DNA of 64,000 bases from Metallyticus violacea (GCA_030762175.1 CM060833.1:172282501-172346500); one strand, 5' to 3'; positions 1 to 11,744 are shown, counted from the first letter of the stretch. The notes: generated by a model not told the origin, from the sequence alone. Numbers and translations: made by a program.

Positions 1-110
1 TTAATACACGATCGTCATAAACAAGTGAGTACACTTTCGCGTCTGAAACTTTACAGCGCGCCATCTAAAGGATGATTTTTACAACTATCATAGTAATGAA
101 CTCTTAGAAC
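1..110 (-). mobile_element. 5' non-coding end of a mariner element cut by the window edge
   Basis: This stretch matches 59,264-59,373 at roughly four bases in five, including the shared words acacgatcgtcataaacaag and cgtctgaaactttacagc. At 59.2 kb the same sequence lies just upstream of a mariner transposase start on the minus strand. The transposase of this copy should therefore lie to the left of the window. No coding part is visible here. The homology fades just before the SINE fragment that begins near base 119. Confidence 0.7.
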
Positions 111-118
111 ATCCGTCT

Positions 119-200
119 AACATGTACGACATGGGGCCCACGGTTTTACTTTCCTCCCGATGGAAAACACACTTAAGAATTTTTGGTTGTAAAAATGTGC
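119..200 (-). mobile_element. Fragment of the tRNA-derived SINE, reverse orientation
   Basis: Read on the minus strand, this matches the middle of the full SINE copies at 9,945 and 55,012: the segment with the aagtatgg, ccttcggaaggg and aaagccgtgggtcccgtg blocks. It is diverged by about one base in five. It lacks both the tRNA-like head and the 3' hairpin, so it is a truncated old copy. Confidence 0.75.
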
Positions 201-2041
201 AGCTAGAGTTTGTAGATTGATTTAAAATTTCAAACCTACTCGTATATTATCGCATTGGTAAATCACCAGAAAATCATTTTCTTAACATTTTAAGTCTGTC
301 TCGTTTTAAACGATACGTGCGGAAGACAAGATCTAGAACAATTATCTAATTAAACTTAGTCTTATTTGTATATAATCTTAATTAATTAATGTATCACTGT
401 TCATATTATTTTAATTTAGAATAGTGCACAGTAAGCACCTTTTTGTTATATATTTCATAATTTACACGTAGAACCCAAAGCTTTACATATTTTAAACAGC
501 TAATATTATTCGTAGGGAAAGTATACAGCTAGAAGAATATAACATTACCAACATTGGTGTGGAAAAATAACACACAAACATTAACAATGCTATAATTGTA
601 CAACAACATTAAGCATTCATTGGTTGGTTGCCAATGATTTTAATTTTCGCCGCATAGGCCAGTGCAGCTATGCTTACGTTTGCCCTAATGAGTGTTATTT
701 ATATATCAGATAACATTCATGATCGACCTTAAAAAATGTGAACGCTACATGTTTAATTGAATAACCAACAAATCCGATTTGTCAACGGGTTTGGCCTGCT
801 GTAAATCTGTTGCCTGCCAATTAGCGTGGCGGTCGTGGTTCTTTTATATATGCAGAGCCTTTGTTGTTGTTTCGTGTGCAGCGTGTACACTAAATAAACC
901 GGAGCAAACTTTTTCAGGCATATGCAGCATTTCATCATATTGTTCCTCTTCTTAAATTGTTAAACAACAAGAAACAAAGCTAGTTCAAATGAATTAAGGA
1001 AACATTGTTTATTTGTATTTAAGAATTAATAACGGACTTCAATACTATGGAAGTTAATTCAATTACTTGAAACAAGTTTGAAGAAATGTAGTTACCTCAA
1101 ACAAACACTATATGTGATGTATTCTGTAAATTATTAATGAAGTTAACAGCATTGCCAACTCTCTTAGATCTAGACCTACGACTGGGTTTGATATATATAA
1201 ATTACAGTATTTAAAGTTGGCACTTCTGGTATCCTTTTATAATCCATTATTGTCAAAACTGCTGGTTTTGCAGACAAATTATGTTTTCAAATATTCCGTA
1301 TGCATAATAAAAAGAAAATAATCCAGATTTAATTAACAATATACCCAAATCCATTGTCTTCAAATTTTAAAGTAATATACAAACTAATAAATATAAATAA
1401 TACATATGAACCTCTTAAATATAATTATGTAAAATGGCTTTCCACAATAAATAAATCTTCCTTAACTGTGTTAACAACATTTGTTGAGAAAATCAACGGA
1501 AGTAGCTATTCCGTACTATTAGATTTAAATGGACATTGATCATGTAGATGTAACCATGTAGAGAAGTGTTTTTCAACCACATATAACAGCTTTAAGTTGT
1601 TATTTCATTAAGACATGGCTAACAGAAAGAAACTCTGTCCTTAACTTTAACTTTAACTCTGTCCTTAACTTTAACTTTAACTCTGTCCTTAACTTTAACC
1701 TGTCATACATACAAGATAGATGATCTTTGTGGGTCCGTTCTTGTTTATTGAACATACATGCTATTGAAAACTTCTGTCAATTGACACACTGTCAGTAACA
1801 CTAATGTTATTATTTCAATCACAAATACTTGCTTCCCATGCAGTACCACATATGAGAATCAACTTTTTTAAATTCTGAAACATTTTTCGAATTTAAATAT
1901 GCGCATTAAACGTTGCAAATGTGAACTCTAACTTAATATAATGCTGCAGTATCAAGTGAGATAATTATATTAGCAGCAATAGTCTATAATACATTTTCAT
2001 ACACTCAAAATATTTAGGACAGATTATTCATAAAGCTAAAG

Positions 2042-2042
<1 letters not shown>
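201..2042. other. AT-rich sequence without a recognisable gene
   Basis: No protein similarity, RNA gene or credible exon was seen on either strand. The longest reading frames are about 60 codons and look like chance. The only structure is the 24-bp tandem repeat listed separately at 1,631. Confidence 0.6.
1631..1700. repeat. Tandem repeat, 24-bp unit, nearly 3 copies
   Basis: The unit aactctgtccttaactttaa plus cttt starts at 1,631, 1,655 and 1,679. The first two copies are identical and the third is partial. Within the unit, taacttt is itself repeated, so the array probably grew by slippage. Confidence 0.9.

Positions 2043-2081
<39 letters not shown>
2043..2081. repeat. (CTT)n microsatellite
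   Basis: About thirteen uninterrupted CTT units. Confidence 0.95.
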
Positions 2082-2082
<1 letters not shown>

Positions 2083-2138
2083 TTTCTTCAGTCACAGGCC
2101 AATTTTTTTTCCAAGAACTTATCAAAGGTCGCCCTTAC

Positions 2139-2139
<1 letters not shown>

Positions 2140-2178
<39 letters not shown>

Positions 2179-2197
2179 GTTGTTGTTGTTGTTGTTA
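2140..2197. repeat. Compound (ATT)n-(GTT)n microsatellite
   Basis: About thirteen ATT units run straight into about six GTT units. The second motif probably arose by one base change that then spread. Confidence 0.95.
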
Positions 2198-4128
2198 TAT
2201 TTTAATAACGATCTCCACAATCTTCAAAGTACAGCCAATAAGTTATAATAAATATAGTAAAATTTAGATTCATCATCTCATTCCGTTTCTCTTTGTTACA
2301 CCAAGCACGCGCCTTTGTTCGTTAAACTTTTCTCTTTACGTAAGCGGGTCACAGAGGAGGTTGTTTTGGCTAGGCGACCAAAAAGGCATTTCTTTTACTG
2401 TTGTGAGGTTTATTGGGTTGGAACAGATTTCCGGTACATACTGGGCGTTGGCAATTGTCTATTCTGTTCGCTTATCGCCACAGTATGCTTATCTATGAAT
2501 ATTTGCCTTTGCCTCTGCCTCCCATTCCGGAAATCTTCACGGCTATTTAGCGCACTGTATTTTTCCAAATTGAGATCTGTATTCTGTTCTCTCTGCTTAT
2601 TTGTTTTCTCGGAGCCTTCTATACAAATAAACATGTTTCGTATTGTTCTATCACTGAATATTGACAATTTTCTTTACATTTACCGAAATGATCACTAACT
2701 ATAGCATAACGCGGAATTTGTTTACAGTAATTTATCGTAATGAATAAGAAAACGTTTAGCTTGGCGCACCCGCTGTCTTTCATCACACAAACTGTAATAG
2801 TCTAGTTATTATTGTAATCAGTTAAAATTATGAGGCTATATAGGATTTTCTCAAAATAATTCACCAGAAGTGCATATGTGGAAAAATTTCATAGCTTTAG
2901 CTGTAAATATTTCCGTTTGCGTGATGATTTACGTCTCGGCTACAACTTTACAATTCAGACTTTCATGAGAGCGAATTACGTACAAGCATGGAATGTAAAG
3001 GAAAGCATTAACAAGTAAACAAATCTACATACGCTAGCCCAATTTAATCATGTCAATAAGAATTAATTTTTTATTTTGCCTTTATAGTAAGAGTTTGTTT
3101 AGCAGAAGGAGCAAAAATTCCAGCGTCTTCCGTAATATACACGCTTAAGAAGGGAAGGAGAAACACGAGCGCCGCCGGCTTGATAGCCGAGATGTGAGCG
3201 GACAAGTTTTGTAACTACAGTTCTGTTTTATATTTATATTTTATATTGTAAGCTTTAAAACCATTATACGTAATTGAGTTAATGGGGAAGGCTTCGTACA
3301 CGGTTACCAAAAAAAAAAAAAAAAAAAAAAAACTAATATTAATATTACAATATGGTGTTTGAAGTCAAAATGGTAAATGACAGAGGTACGGGGTTTGGAT
3401 GGAGGAAAGGAAATCGTGGATATTGCACACAATATGTTCTGTAGGGAAGTTTTACATAAAGAAAGTGGCCCAAATTGGACTCGGAAAAGTGTAAAGAAAG
3501 GGCATGATTATGATATCTACAATACTGTTTAGGATTTTGAATTTGGATATTCAGACAATTCTTAAGAGTATCAAGAGAGGTGGCAAAGGGATTCAGGATG
3601 GTAGTCTTCGAAATTACTTAAAGAACAATAAGTTGAAAAAGAGAAACCAACTGTGACAATTTTGAACAGGAGCAAGGAGCTTTGTTTATATAGAATTCAA
3701 AACTATTCAGTAAGGGAACTGAAAAAGTGGATAATATTTTATAATTAAATGAAGAACATTGGGAAAGGAAAACATATAATGAGCAAAGAGAGGGTAAGAG
3801 CAGGGGAATGGAGGTTAAAAGGACCGAGAAAGGGTATCCAGCAGAAACAGAAGCTCTATAGTGTAGGTAATGAAGATATTATTTTAATATAAAGGGACTG
3901 ATCTGTAGAGGAAAAACCTAATAAATCACAAATGGCTTATATTAGGTAGAAAAAGAGCTAAGATTGAAATTTTTATAATAAAAGCAAAGTGAAAAAGAAA
4001 GTGGAATTAGCCTATCGAAATATAAGTCCCCCCACTTTTTTTTAAGAATTTTGAATATGGCTGGCTAACAGTCTGGGCTGAATGTCTAGTCATTTTCGCA
4101 TGTATTTTCTTAGCATAAATAGAATATT
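2198..4128. other. No recognisable gene; long poly-A run and purine-rich tract
   Basis: A 127-codon frame at 2,315-2,698 resembles no family I know and lacks splice context. A run of about 24 A lies at 3,309-3,332. From about 3,340 to 4,020 the + strand is strongly purine-rich, with many short gga and aaag words and stops in all frames. This could be an old, decayed retroelement, but nothing in it is identifiable. Confidence 0.5.

Positions 4129-4174
<46 letters not shown>
4129..4174. repeat. (AAT)n microsatellite
   Basis: About fifteen AAT units without interruption. A shorter poly-A run follows at 4,394-4,409. Confidence 0.95.
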
Positions 4175-4683
4175 GAGGGTGAAATACTTGTCTCCTAGAT
4201 ATTCCAGTACTAGAGCCGGGGACAGATATATGTAATGGAAAGTAAATTATTTCTTTAAAATGAAGTAATTACCACATATTGTTTCTATAAGAATTGTAGG
4301 GTTGTTCCGTTTCTTAGCACATCAATAATTGTACACACTAAGCAAAAGAATGAAATATTTCAAATTCATAAATCCCGTAAAATGGAAACTTTGAAAAAAA
4401 AAAAAAAAACAATTATTAAAATATGTGGTAGTAAATGTATAGCACCTATACAGTTTATCAAACATTTTCTGTCCATTCTTCATTGTTTTCAAGTTTCAAG
4501 TGTTGCCAACAATTAAACGCGCAACAAAGAAGAGCAGAAGTGTTGTCGAGCTAGACTACTAAGCCGGTAGGGTGGATATTTCCTATTGTTGGTCAGTAAG
4601 CGTAAGCATCCCTAGCTCGGTGCTCTAAACTGAAAATGCGGATGCTGGGAATGAATGGGCCATAAACAGGTGGTTCGTGTAGG

Positions 4684-5285
4684 ATGAACCGCGGACTGGA
4701 AAGTTAACAATGACTATTTAGAGGTAATTCAACGTCAGTGTAAAGACCATACGGTTCCATCTTATCAGCCAGGAAAAGCATACAAACTCAGTTGCTGGGT
4801 TCCATACAAGTTGACAATGACTCAGAAGATGTCACGTCAGCGTCATAGGCTACTGACATGCGATGAGAAGCGGATTTTACATCACTGTTGGTAGTCAACG
4901 AACTGCGACCGAAACAGGCACTGCACCAAAAGAAAGATATGCCTGCGTGGGGTACAGTGCACTGCTACCAGCCGGACAAATAATCAGCGCCCTGCGTTCT
5001 CTTAACCAGCCGAAAATTGCACATGAAAAGGTGAAAGCCTGCACTCGTGAATTTCAAAGTTACCATTCTTACATGATAATATACACCTATGCTGGTTCGT
5101 GAAACTATTATTTGAGAGAGACTAATGTACCCGCCAGATATTGCATCATAGTCACTTTCGAGGACAATTCCGAACCTTTGCCGATTGTTTCCCGCCCCAA
5201 GAAGTCCTATCACAATGGATAGACGTTACATGGGCTTCCACCGCGTTGGTAAAATGTTGTCGACAGCAATGGTGACTTAATTTTA
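4684..5285 (+). pseudogene. Decayed mariner transposase (D,D34D type)
   Basis: Translation across frames gives pieces in mariner order. First is a linker piece (VIQRQCKDHTVPSYQPGKAY, about 4,718-4,777), then the CWVPYKL counterpart of the family's RWVPHxL motif. The first catalytic block reads LLTCDEKRIL (about 4,850-4,880) and keeps its Asp. Next come ALHQKKDMPAW and a remnant of the PPYSPDL block (MYPPDIAS, about 5,124-5,148). The end (NVVDSNGD, about 5,250-5,280) matches the usual C-terminal KCVDCNGxYF. The second and third catalytic regions are shortened and broken by stops and frameshifts, so the copy is dead. No terminal inverted repeats could be placed. The motif order follows the known family; the exact ends are my estimate. 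Confidence 0.75.
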
Positions 5286-7529
5286 TCTAGTCTGAAGTCG
5301 ACAGAACACTTTTGTCACATATAGATGAACTGGGAAATAGCTAAGATGTGACATTTCTTTTGAACCATATTAAAATGTTGAAAGCATGTTGAATAACCAT
5401 CTATATAGCGGAAACATGGGAAGACTGTTTAAAAAAAAATAATAGAACAACACTAACTTTGTCGTTATAAATGGAGGCACTGGAAAGTGATAAGGCTTTT
5501 CTGGAATAAGACATTTTTTTAATCTACTACAATAGATTCAATAAATTTTGCCAATTTAATGAGAATGTCACACCAGAGTCTATTGGTAAAAATCTGATTG
5601 TAAATAAATTTTAAAACTTGGCCCGAATGATAGAAAAATCAGATCTTTATTTTTGTATGTTTCACTGGCTGAATTTACTCTCTCCACAGTAAATCTTTTG
5701 TTAACAATGCTAACTTTAATTGCTAACTCAAGATTCATGTGCATCCTTTGTAGCGTAACAGAATTCTATTACATGTAATGTTCTTGACTTAAGTTTAAAC
5801 TTAGAGTTAGATAAAATGTCGAGCACACGGATCTTCGGCTTATCGTATTGATCATCTTCCATCTTACTGTGCCCTGTTCGATCACAACAGCGGATCCCCA
5901 CCTTTCAAATCTGTAGGCCCTAAAACGTTACAGGTTCCTAAGAGGCGGCTCGAAACCTTATGGTAACCATATTATCAGAATACAGTGCGGTTAACTAAGA
6001 GTTCTGGGTCACAGCGCTCCAAGAATCGAATTGCCCTTCAGTAATGAGATACTCTTAAGGGGTATGCGAGGTTGCGCTTGTCAAACCAGTTCAGGTGGAA
6101 GAGCATCGGCATTGTAAGTAGAAGATCCAAAGTTTGAATCTCGGCCGTGAATTTGTCCTGATTCCTATTCAAACCGAAGCCGAATTAGTTTTGCTTCCCA
6201 CAAATTGAGATAATTGGTTTCATATATAAAATATTTCCTCAAGAACTATAAATACCTACTTTTGGTATAACACATTTCATTTTTCATTTTAGTCAATGTA
6301 CTGTACGTAAGCCTCTTGACAAAAGAACAAACAACTGAACAGATACAACTCTGTGGTGCTAAGGAAATGGTTACAGATATAAATAAACAATCGTTGAACA
6401 ATCACAAAAAGATTAGTTTGTAAAAAGCGTACGCAATTCCTGTATTAATTTTGCCCTTAAAATGCAAATTAAATGTTATTTTTACTTCAAAAATATTGAG
6501 AAAGATTCTTACCATTTTAATAGAACTATTCAGCTTCCTGCGGCCCCTATTGCTACTTTGTGAAGAAAGGCGGTCCTCTTCGCCAAATCTCCACACACCG
6601 CAAATTTACATATGATTTTGTTGTTAAGTAAATATTCATGAATGATGCATGTGGGCGATATTCACCACCTAAGCCAGACATCCAGGTCTTTGATTCATTT
6701 ATTCATAGCACGAGTTTTCATATGCAAAATTCTAGAAAAGGGCCAAGGCGGCGAGAAGATATTCTCGACATGCGATTTTCTTACTCCTTGCAGGAATGAA
6801 AACAAATTCTCTTCTCGGCGGTAGGTAATTGTGTGATTTCGTAACACCATATGCGGCCCTCTCCCTAGAGCACAGAAGGTAGAGAGCGCACTACATGGAA
6901 CCCGGAAACTTTTGCTGACAAATAAGATGAGTAATGTGTTTCAAGAAGCGAAAAGGCATGCTCATGTTTTCTTCATAAAGTGTTTCAAATTGCCCGAGAT
7001 ACGCTGAAAATCGGGCGTGAGTGTTCAGCATCAAAAAATACATTCAAATTAATTGCATCTATTAATCCATTCTTCAATTATTATATTATGTTATCGATAA
7101 AGAAACCATTAGGAAAAGGTTCACTATAATAACAGAAGATATAAAAACCTCCTGTAATGCACACAAACAATGCCGTTTCACTGTGTGGCAATTAACACAT
7201 TACATTCAACATTAAAACTTTTATTGGAAAATAATAAGAGAAATACACTGTAATGCACATCCAGAAATCCTATCATATTATTTATTTTGGAATGACATAA
7301 TCATATTATAAGCGATAGTAAATAAAATACTTGTATATTACAACCAGCATAAACAGAAAACCAATCGATGCGTTAAGACGGTTCTATTTGTCTGCTTCTG
7401 TTGAAGTCCCACACTTCTGGGAATAGGGTTCTCGGGTTTCTCCATTGGCGTTCATGAAAGGAGGCGTGACTGAAGCCCAAGAGCCTCTGCCTGTAAGGGC
7501 AACTCGTCTGTTTCCTTTGACTTACCCTT
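5286..7529. other. Mostly unannotated AT-rich sequence
   Basis: Apart from the tRNA-like segment at 6,080-6,150, nothing is recognisable. A short + strand segment (6,788-6,814) and a minus strand segment (6,513-6,600) each have one good-looking splice border. Neither connects to other exons, so neither is called. Confidence 0.5.
6080..6150 (+). repeat. tRNA-like segment, probable old SINE head
   Basis: AGGTGGAAGAG (6,093-6,103) resembles an RNA polymerase III A box and AGTTTGAATCT (6,131-6,141) a B box, with normal spacing. Between them gagcatcggcattgtaag and gaagatcc resemble the D-arm to variable-loop part of a tRNA. The acceptor stem does not close, so it is not a functional tRNA gene. 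It does not share the body of the SINE found elsewhere in the window. Confidence 0.4.
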
Positions 7530-7672
7530 ACAGCAAGATAGCTCCGAGACTGATAGCTGCAGTCCCGAGTGACAGCGGAGAGAGCCGACCTCCTCGATAG
7601 CTCCGAGACTGATAACTGCAGTCCCGAGTGACAGCGGAGAGAGCCGACCTCCTCGATAGCTCCGAGACTGCC
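7530..7672 (-). repeat. Left inverted terminal repeat of the MULE, holding a 59-bp tandem duplication
   Basis: A GC-rich block begins acagcaagatagctccgaga. The unit from gatagctccgagactg starts at 7,537, 7,596 and 7,655, an exact period of 59 bp, giving about 2.3 copies with one base difference between the first two. In inverted orientation the same sequence occurs once at 10,285-10,365, on the other side of the MULE coding remains. Inverted copies flanking a transposase suggest terminal inverted repeats, which in MULEs are often long and can contain internal tandem repeats. The outer limit and a target-site duplication were not found, so the terminal-repeat reading is inference. Confidence 0.65.
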
Positions 7673-7949
7673 GGTGTGGTAACGGCTGTCGGCAGCGGCG
7701 ACAGTAGCAAAATATTGCTTCGAAGAAAGAGCGAATATGTTCGCTCTGTTGTATCAGTTTCTACAAGGGGAGTGCGACGAGATGAGGTTTAGTTTTCATC
7801 TTGCAGCAAAGAAAATGCGATGCCTTTAGTCTCCGTTAGATGGGGTTTTGCAAAGGGAATGCAATGAGATGCTCTCTTTTCTTTCTCTTCTTTTTTTCTC
7901 CCTTCATTTTTACATTTTGGGAAATTTCTGTAGTTTTGTGCATGGATTC
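7673..7949. other. Spacer between left MULE repeat and transposase 3' end
   Basis: GC-rich at first (ggctgtcggcagcggcgac near 7,685), then a T and C rich stretch near 7,880. No gene. It is probably internal non-coding sequence of the MULE. Confidence 0.5.
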
Positions 7950-9700
7950 TCGCTCATTTTAGTTGCGAACAGCGGCTAATTTTGCCTTTAAGGATGCCGC
8001 GTTTCTTCACAACTTCAAGTTCTCTTTTTGTGGAAATTCCCTTGATGGCACCGAACAACTCAATTTTTTCTATTTGTTCTGAACAGTTGGGAGTTTCTTG
8101 TTTGCTCACTTGGGCTAATATTTCCTATTTTTCATTGAGAAGAGAAACATCTTAAGTGTCTATCATATATCTTCAGAATGTCCTATAGGATTATTATTGC
8201 GGTCCTGAAATTGACATTTAATGTGTACGTGTTTACACATATTCCATTTAATGCTGGAAATAACACACGTGCAAGGGTATCTGTGTGTGGATGCGTTACA
8301 TTCACTGCAGCTTCATTTGCATTTACAGTCCACATCATTATCTTGCACAAAAGATATCTGTTACTTTCGATGAAGGTAGGATCTTCTAACCGTAACGTTC
8401 CCTAATAATACTGTCCTTGTTTATTTTCAAGCATGCGACGCATGCATTTTATTTTGGAGGTAAGTTTTCCTTTCGTAGGCACAATTAGCCTGTCTTTAAC
8501 AAAAGGCATTATAGCACATTGAGCTCATCAAGACGTTTCACATGAGCGTGTGATGCATTCCACTATGTGCATATTGGTATTCAAACCAGCATGCAACCTG
8601 TAATAGCGAGCTAAGCACTCTGCATTACTACCGTGGTTTTCCTGAAGGTACGAAGCAAACTCAGAGGTGTCAAGAGTCGCACTGCAGTAGAAAGCATTAT
8701 CTCAAATGCGTGGCATTTCTCTCTTCCAGTAATGTTCTTACAATCCTGTGAACATCTACGTTTTTCTTGACCTTTGACTTTTTTCTCCATGCTGTTTACG
8801 TACCATGTACAATAGAATCTCATTGTTGGCGCTTCCATTATTGAAACCCAAGCATTATCACTTCTGTTGGATTTAAGAAAGGCGCATGGAAAACCTTGCC
8901 TCATGTCCTCACTTATTAGTAGTGTTATGAATTCGAAACCATAGCCATTAAGTCCATGTGTTCCGTCAACATAGTCGTTTCCAAACTTTTTAATAGCTCG
9001 CCCTGTGCGTTGTTCATTATAATAAATACAAAATCTGTTTTTTAATTCCGCGTGGGAGTCACTGACCGTGTCTTGTGGTTTATAAAACATCACACAGGGG
9101 CTGTTACTGGAGTTCATTTCATGTACCCGTGCCTCAACACTAGCCCACCCCTTTGATGGTTCAATGTTATATAAATCCTGCCTGGCTAATAGACGAATTC
9201 TTTGTGATTTAGCATCCGACACAGAATCTAATTTTGTCCAGTTCAGCTTGAACAGGAATTTTGTTTGCAATATCTGCAGCTATACTGCTCCTTTCTTTTT
9301 CTGATAGTCCCAAGTGACCTAAGTCATGTTGATGACCAGCATGAATTGCGATAAATTTGACTAGGCATTTTCATTTGACTTGTATCTTGCAGGAAATACG
9401 CCACAGATTTTATTGCTTCCTTGCAATTTTAAGTGTCTGATACCTTTACATTTAGGAACAAAATTGCCTAAGCGATGACAGGTGTAATAATGACTTACAG
9501 TATTGTTAAAACCAGTACCAGAACCACATTTTGCTACAAACATCTGCCCCTTTGTCTCCACAATTTCCTGCTTCCAGTTTCTAAAATTCGAAAGATGAGA
9601 ACTGTAGTTCTTCCAATTTTACTTTTATTTCGTGGTAAATGTTCAAATAAAAGAAACCACGATGTTGCTTCATGACTAGGTAAGCTGCAGGTCAGAATTA
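7950..9700 (-). pseudogene. MULE (Mutator-like) transposase with SWIM zinc finger, broken
   Basis: Reading right to left, frames join into one MULE-type protein. An N-terminal FLYWCH-like piece (YYTCHRLGNFVPKCKGIRHL, about 9,425-9,484) is followed by KFIAIHAGHQHDLGHLGLSE, the linker RIRLLARQDLYNIEPS and the DDE core start VDGTHGLNGYGFEFITLL. Between SNRSD and NAWVSIM about 30 residues that normally carry the second catalytic Asp are missing in frame. The FYCTWYVN block follows, then AGLNTNMHIVE (about 8,560-8,592), a SWIM zinc finger with CTC and CKHVHI (about 8,225-8,290) and a basic C-terminal tail ending near 7,953. Several frameshifts and stops show that it is inactive. The region 8,611-9,270 is still open for 219 codons. 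Named from family knowledge of arthropod MULE/SWIM proteins. Confidence 0.8.
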
Positions 9701-9944
9701 TCTTTCTAGCTGAACCCTCGTTGATGACAAGATCCTTTCATAACTGTAATTCTTGTTGCACATTTCACAATGATAGGCGCACAATTGCTGTCTTTTGAGA
9801 ACAGTCGCGATAGCATCCAACTGTAGAAACATGATGTCTTGGATTTCTATTGTAGTTAGACTCCTTGCCACAATCCATGTACTCTTTTTACATATATTTT
9901 ACTCTACACTTACACTTTTTCATTCACACGACACCCAAAGAAAC
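9701..9944. other. Presumed MULE 5' non-coding sequence up to the SINE
   Basis: No gene seen. It lies between the MULE N-terminus and the SINE. The last 12 bases (9,933-9,944) are the left copy of the SINE target-site duplication. Confidence 0.5.
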
Positions 9945-10245
9945 GTCGGTCTTGGTGGTATAGTGATAACCATACTTGTCTTCTAAGCCCAAGATCGCGG
10001 GTTCATACCCGTGCCAGGATCGTTGGATTTTTTGGGGGCGTAAAAATCCTAAGTATGGTTTCCTTCGGAAGGGAAGTAAAGCCGTGGGTCCCGTGTCGTA
10101 CATTTACGGCACGAAAAAGAACCTCAAGCCTGAAAGAAGAGGCCTCTGAACAAAACCTGTCGGGCGTTTCACGCCCTGAATTGTATGGGACGCTGATGAC
10201 CTGAGATGTTAAAGAGCGTCCATAAAAATAAGATCAACAAAATCA
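9945..10245 (+). mobile_element. Full-length tRNA-derived SINE with target-site duplication
   Basis: The head from 9,948 is tRNA-like: A box TGGTATAGTGA (9,956-9,966) and B box GGTTCATACCC (10,000-10,010). The anticodon region ttctaa slightly favours an Arg-like origin, but this is uncertain. The body carries ccttcggaagggaagtaaag and cgtttcacgccctgaat. The tail folds as a hairpin: GGACGCT (10,188-10,194) pairs with AGCGTCC (10,215-10,221). The element is bounded by acccaaagaaac (9,933-9,944) and acccaaacaaac (10,246-10,257), an 11 of 12 match and the expected LINE-mediated target duplication. It probably inserted into the MULE near its right end, so it is younger than the MULE. Confidence 0.88.
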
Positions 10246-10284
10246 ACCCAAACAAACAACAATTTGCTCACTCTACGGTCTCGT

Positions 10285-10365
10285 TCGGGATCGAGGAGTT
10301 CGGCGCTCTCCGTTGTCGCTCGGCTGCAGCTCAACACACCAGCAGTCTCGGAACTTTCTTGCTGT
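10285..10365 (+). repeat. Right inverted terminal repeat of the MULE
   Basis: This is a single diverged copy of the GC-rich unit at 7,530-7,672 in the opposite orientation. Shared blocks are tcgaggag, cggcgctctccg (ggctctctccg in the left copy), ggctgcagct, gcagtctcgga and ttcttgctgt. The outermost matching bases, cttgctgt, mirror the left end acagcaag. The flanks beyond them do not match, so no target duplication was recognised. Confidence 0.6.
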
Positions 10366-11744
10366 ACGATATGTTTTCTTTTGTTCAGTCTGTGGTAGGC
10401 TTTGATAACTTCTTCAGACTTTAACAATGAAATATACAGCGAAAGTTGATAGGTTTCATTTATGGCGAATATGCAGCAATGCAATTGTACGCATTCTGAA
10501 AGATATTCCAATTGTGCCATACCTTCGTGATGTGTCTTTGTCCAGATGAAGTCTTCTATCGCACAGCATTTATCACTACTCAAGGTCACCATTGTGAACA
10601 CATGCATACCAAGATGTCAGTTACCGAAATGTTTAATCTGATCGCTGATAAAAAGCGCCATTCATCAATGACCTTCAACGGCACCTAATGATTCTAGAGC
10701 ATGTATACTTCTTCAAAGTCACCGTTAAAAAGTAAATAATACAGTGTATTAATCCATTTAAATGATGAAGTTGACATCCATATCTTTTCCACGCCTTCAC
10801 CTATAGAAAAATGAACACTATACCTCCCTTCAAGCCATGCAACTATTGGGACCCAACAAGAAGACCAATTAACTCGGTTCATGTGTGTCTGTTGACAGTA
10901 AGCTCAGACTGTCGTCTCTGAGCTATGTCTTCGGACGCGTTTGTATCGATTGTTTTGGTCTGGACTTACCGAATTCACGCTAATTTAATTAATTAAAAAT
11001 TGTGATGCGCATTAGATTCGGGTAAATGCGGTATTTATCACTAAGCACGTGTTTTCAGCCCCGGCCCAATCTTTGAAGTCGATGGTATAAATGAGATCTG
11101 GATTGAATATTTATGCAGAAGGTGTTGCTTTTGCGCAATTTGAAGTAGGCATTTCTTTAGAATAAGCTGGAAAATGCGCGGTAAAGGGATTTGTGTACTT
11201 AGTTGACTATTGTTGCCGCATACCATGAACAGTTAAAACATATTTGCTGCTGTATGGAAAGCTCGGCTTCGTATAAGCTGTTGATGCTAAACTATAGTTA
11301 ATATAGCGTCCTTCTTTAGCATGTGGTAAGGCAGACGTGCAAGCTGCAAGTGTCTAAGTAGGTTATGTCTGTTCTACCGATGTATTTATCTAACAAAAAA
11401 GTCCAGTAATTATCGCATACAATGCCGTATTAAATTGAGATCAGTTTATAAGTCCCGCAACTTAGATCGACCGACCAGGGGACCTACCCACTTCCAATCG
11501 CTGAAATTCATCATGCAACATGCGCGGCGCCATTCTCTCTTCCAGTCAGTAGCGACATAGTCGAACAGTTATGAAATTTTAATAAACGGTGAGGTATCTT
11601 CAAGGTATACAGCATGTCGTGTGGCAGAACAGGTCAGCATTTACGGGCAGCCGGTTCCAACACAATAAACCTTAAAGTCAGTATAAAAGAATGAAACACA
11701 TTTTGTGACTGGCCGGAAATAAGATGGAAGACATCATGTGCTCA
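10366..11744. other. No recognisable gene
   Basis: A 132-codon minus strand frame (10,209-10,607) runs from unique sequence through the MULE end into the SINE tail, so it cannot be an ancestral gene. Nothing else was identified. Confidence 0.55.

Noticed and set aside
2315..2698. Overlapping 127- and 85-codon frames on opposite strands
   Set aside because: No family motif, no good start context and no splice borders; a chance open stretch.
6080..6150. Functional tRNA gene
   Set aside because: Only box-like motifs remain; the acceptor and anticodon stems do not close.
6513..6600. Minus strand frame ending in a GTAAGA donor
   Set aside because: No acceptor and no ATG in frame before the upstream stop; not linked to another exon.
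8432..8459. 28-nt exon-like segment between ttattttcaag and gtaagttt on the + strand
   Set aside because: It lies inside the minus strand MULE coding remains, where the peptide KGKLTSKIKCMRRMLENK reads through it, so the splice-like signals are coincidental.
10209..10607. 132-codon minus strand frame
   Set aside because: It spans the junction of unique DNA, the MULE terminal repeat and the SINE tail, so no ancestral gene can have had this structure.
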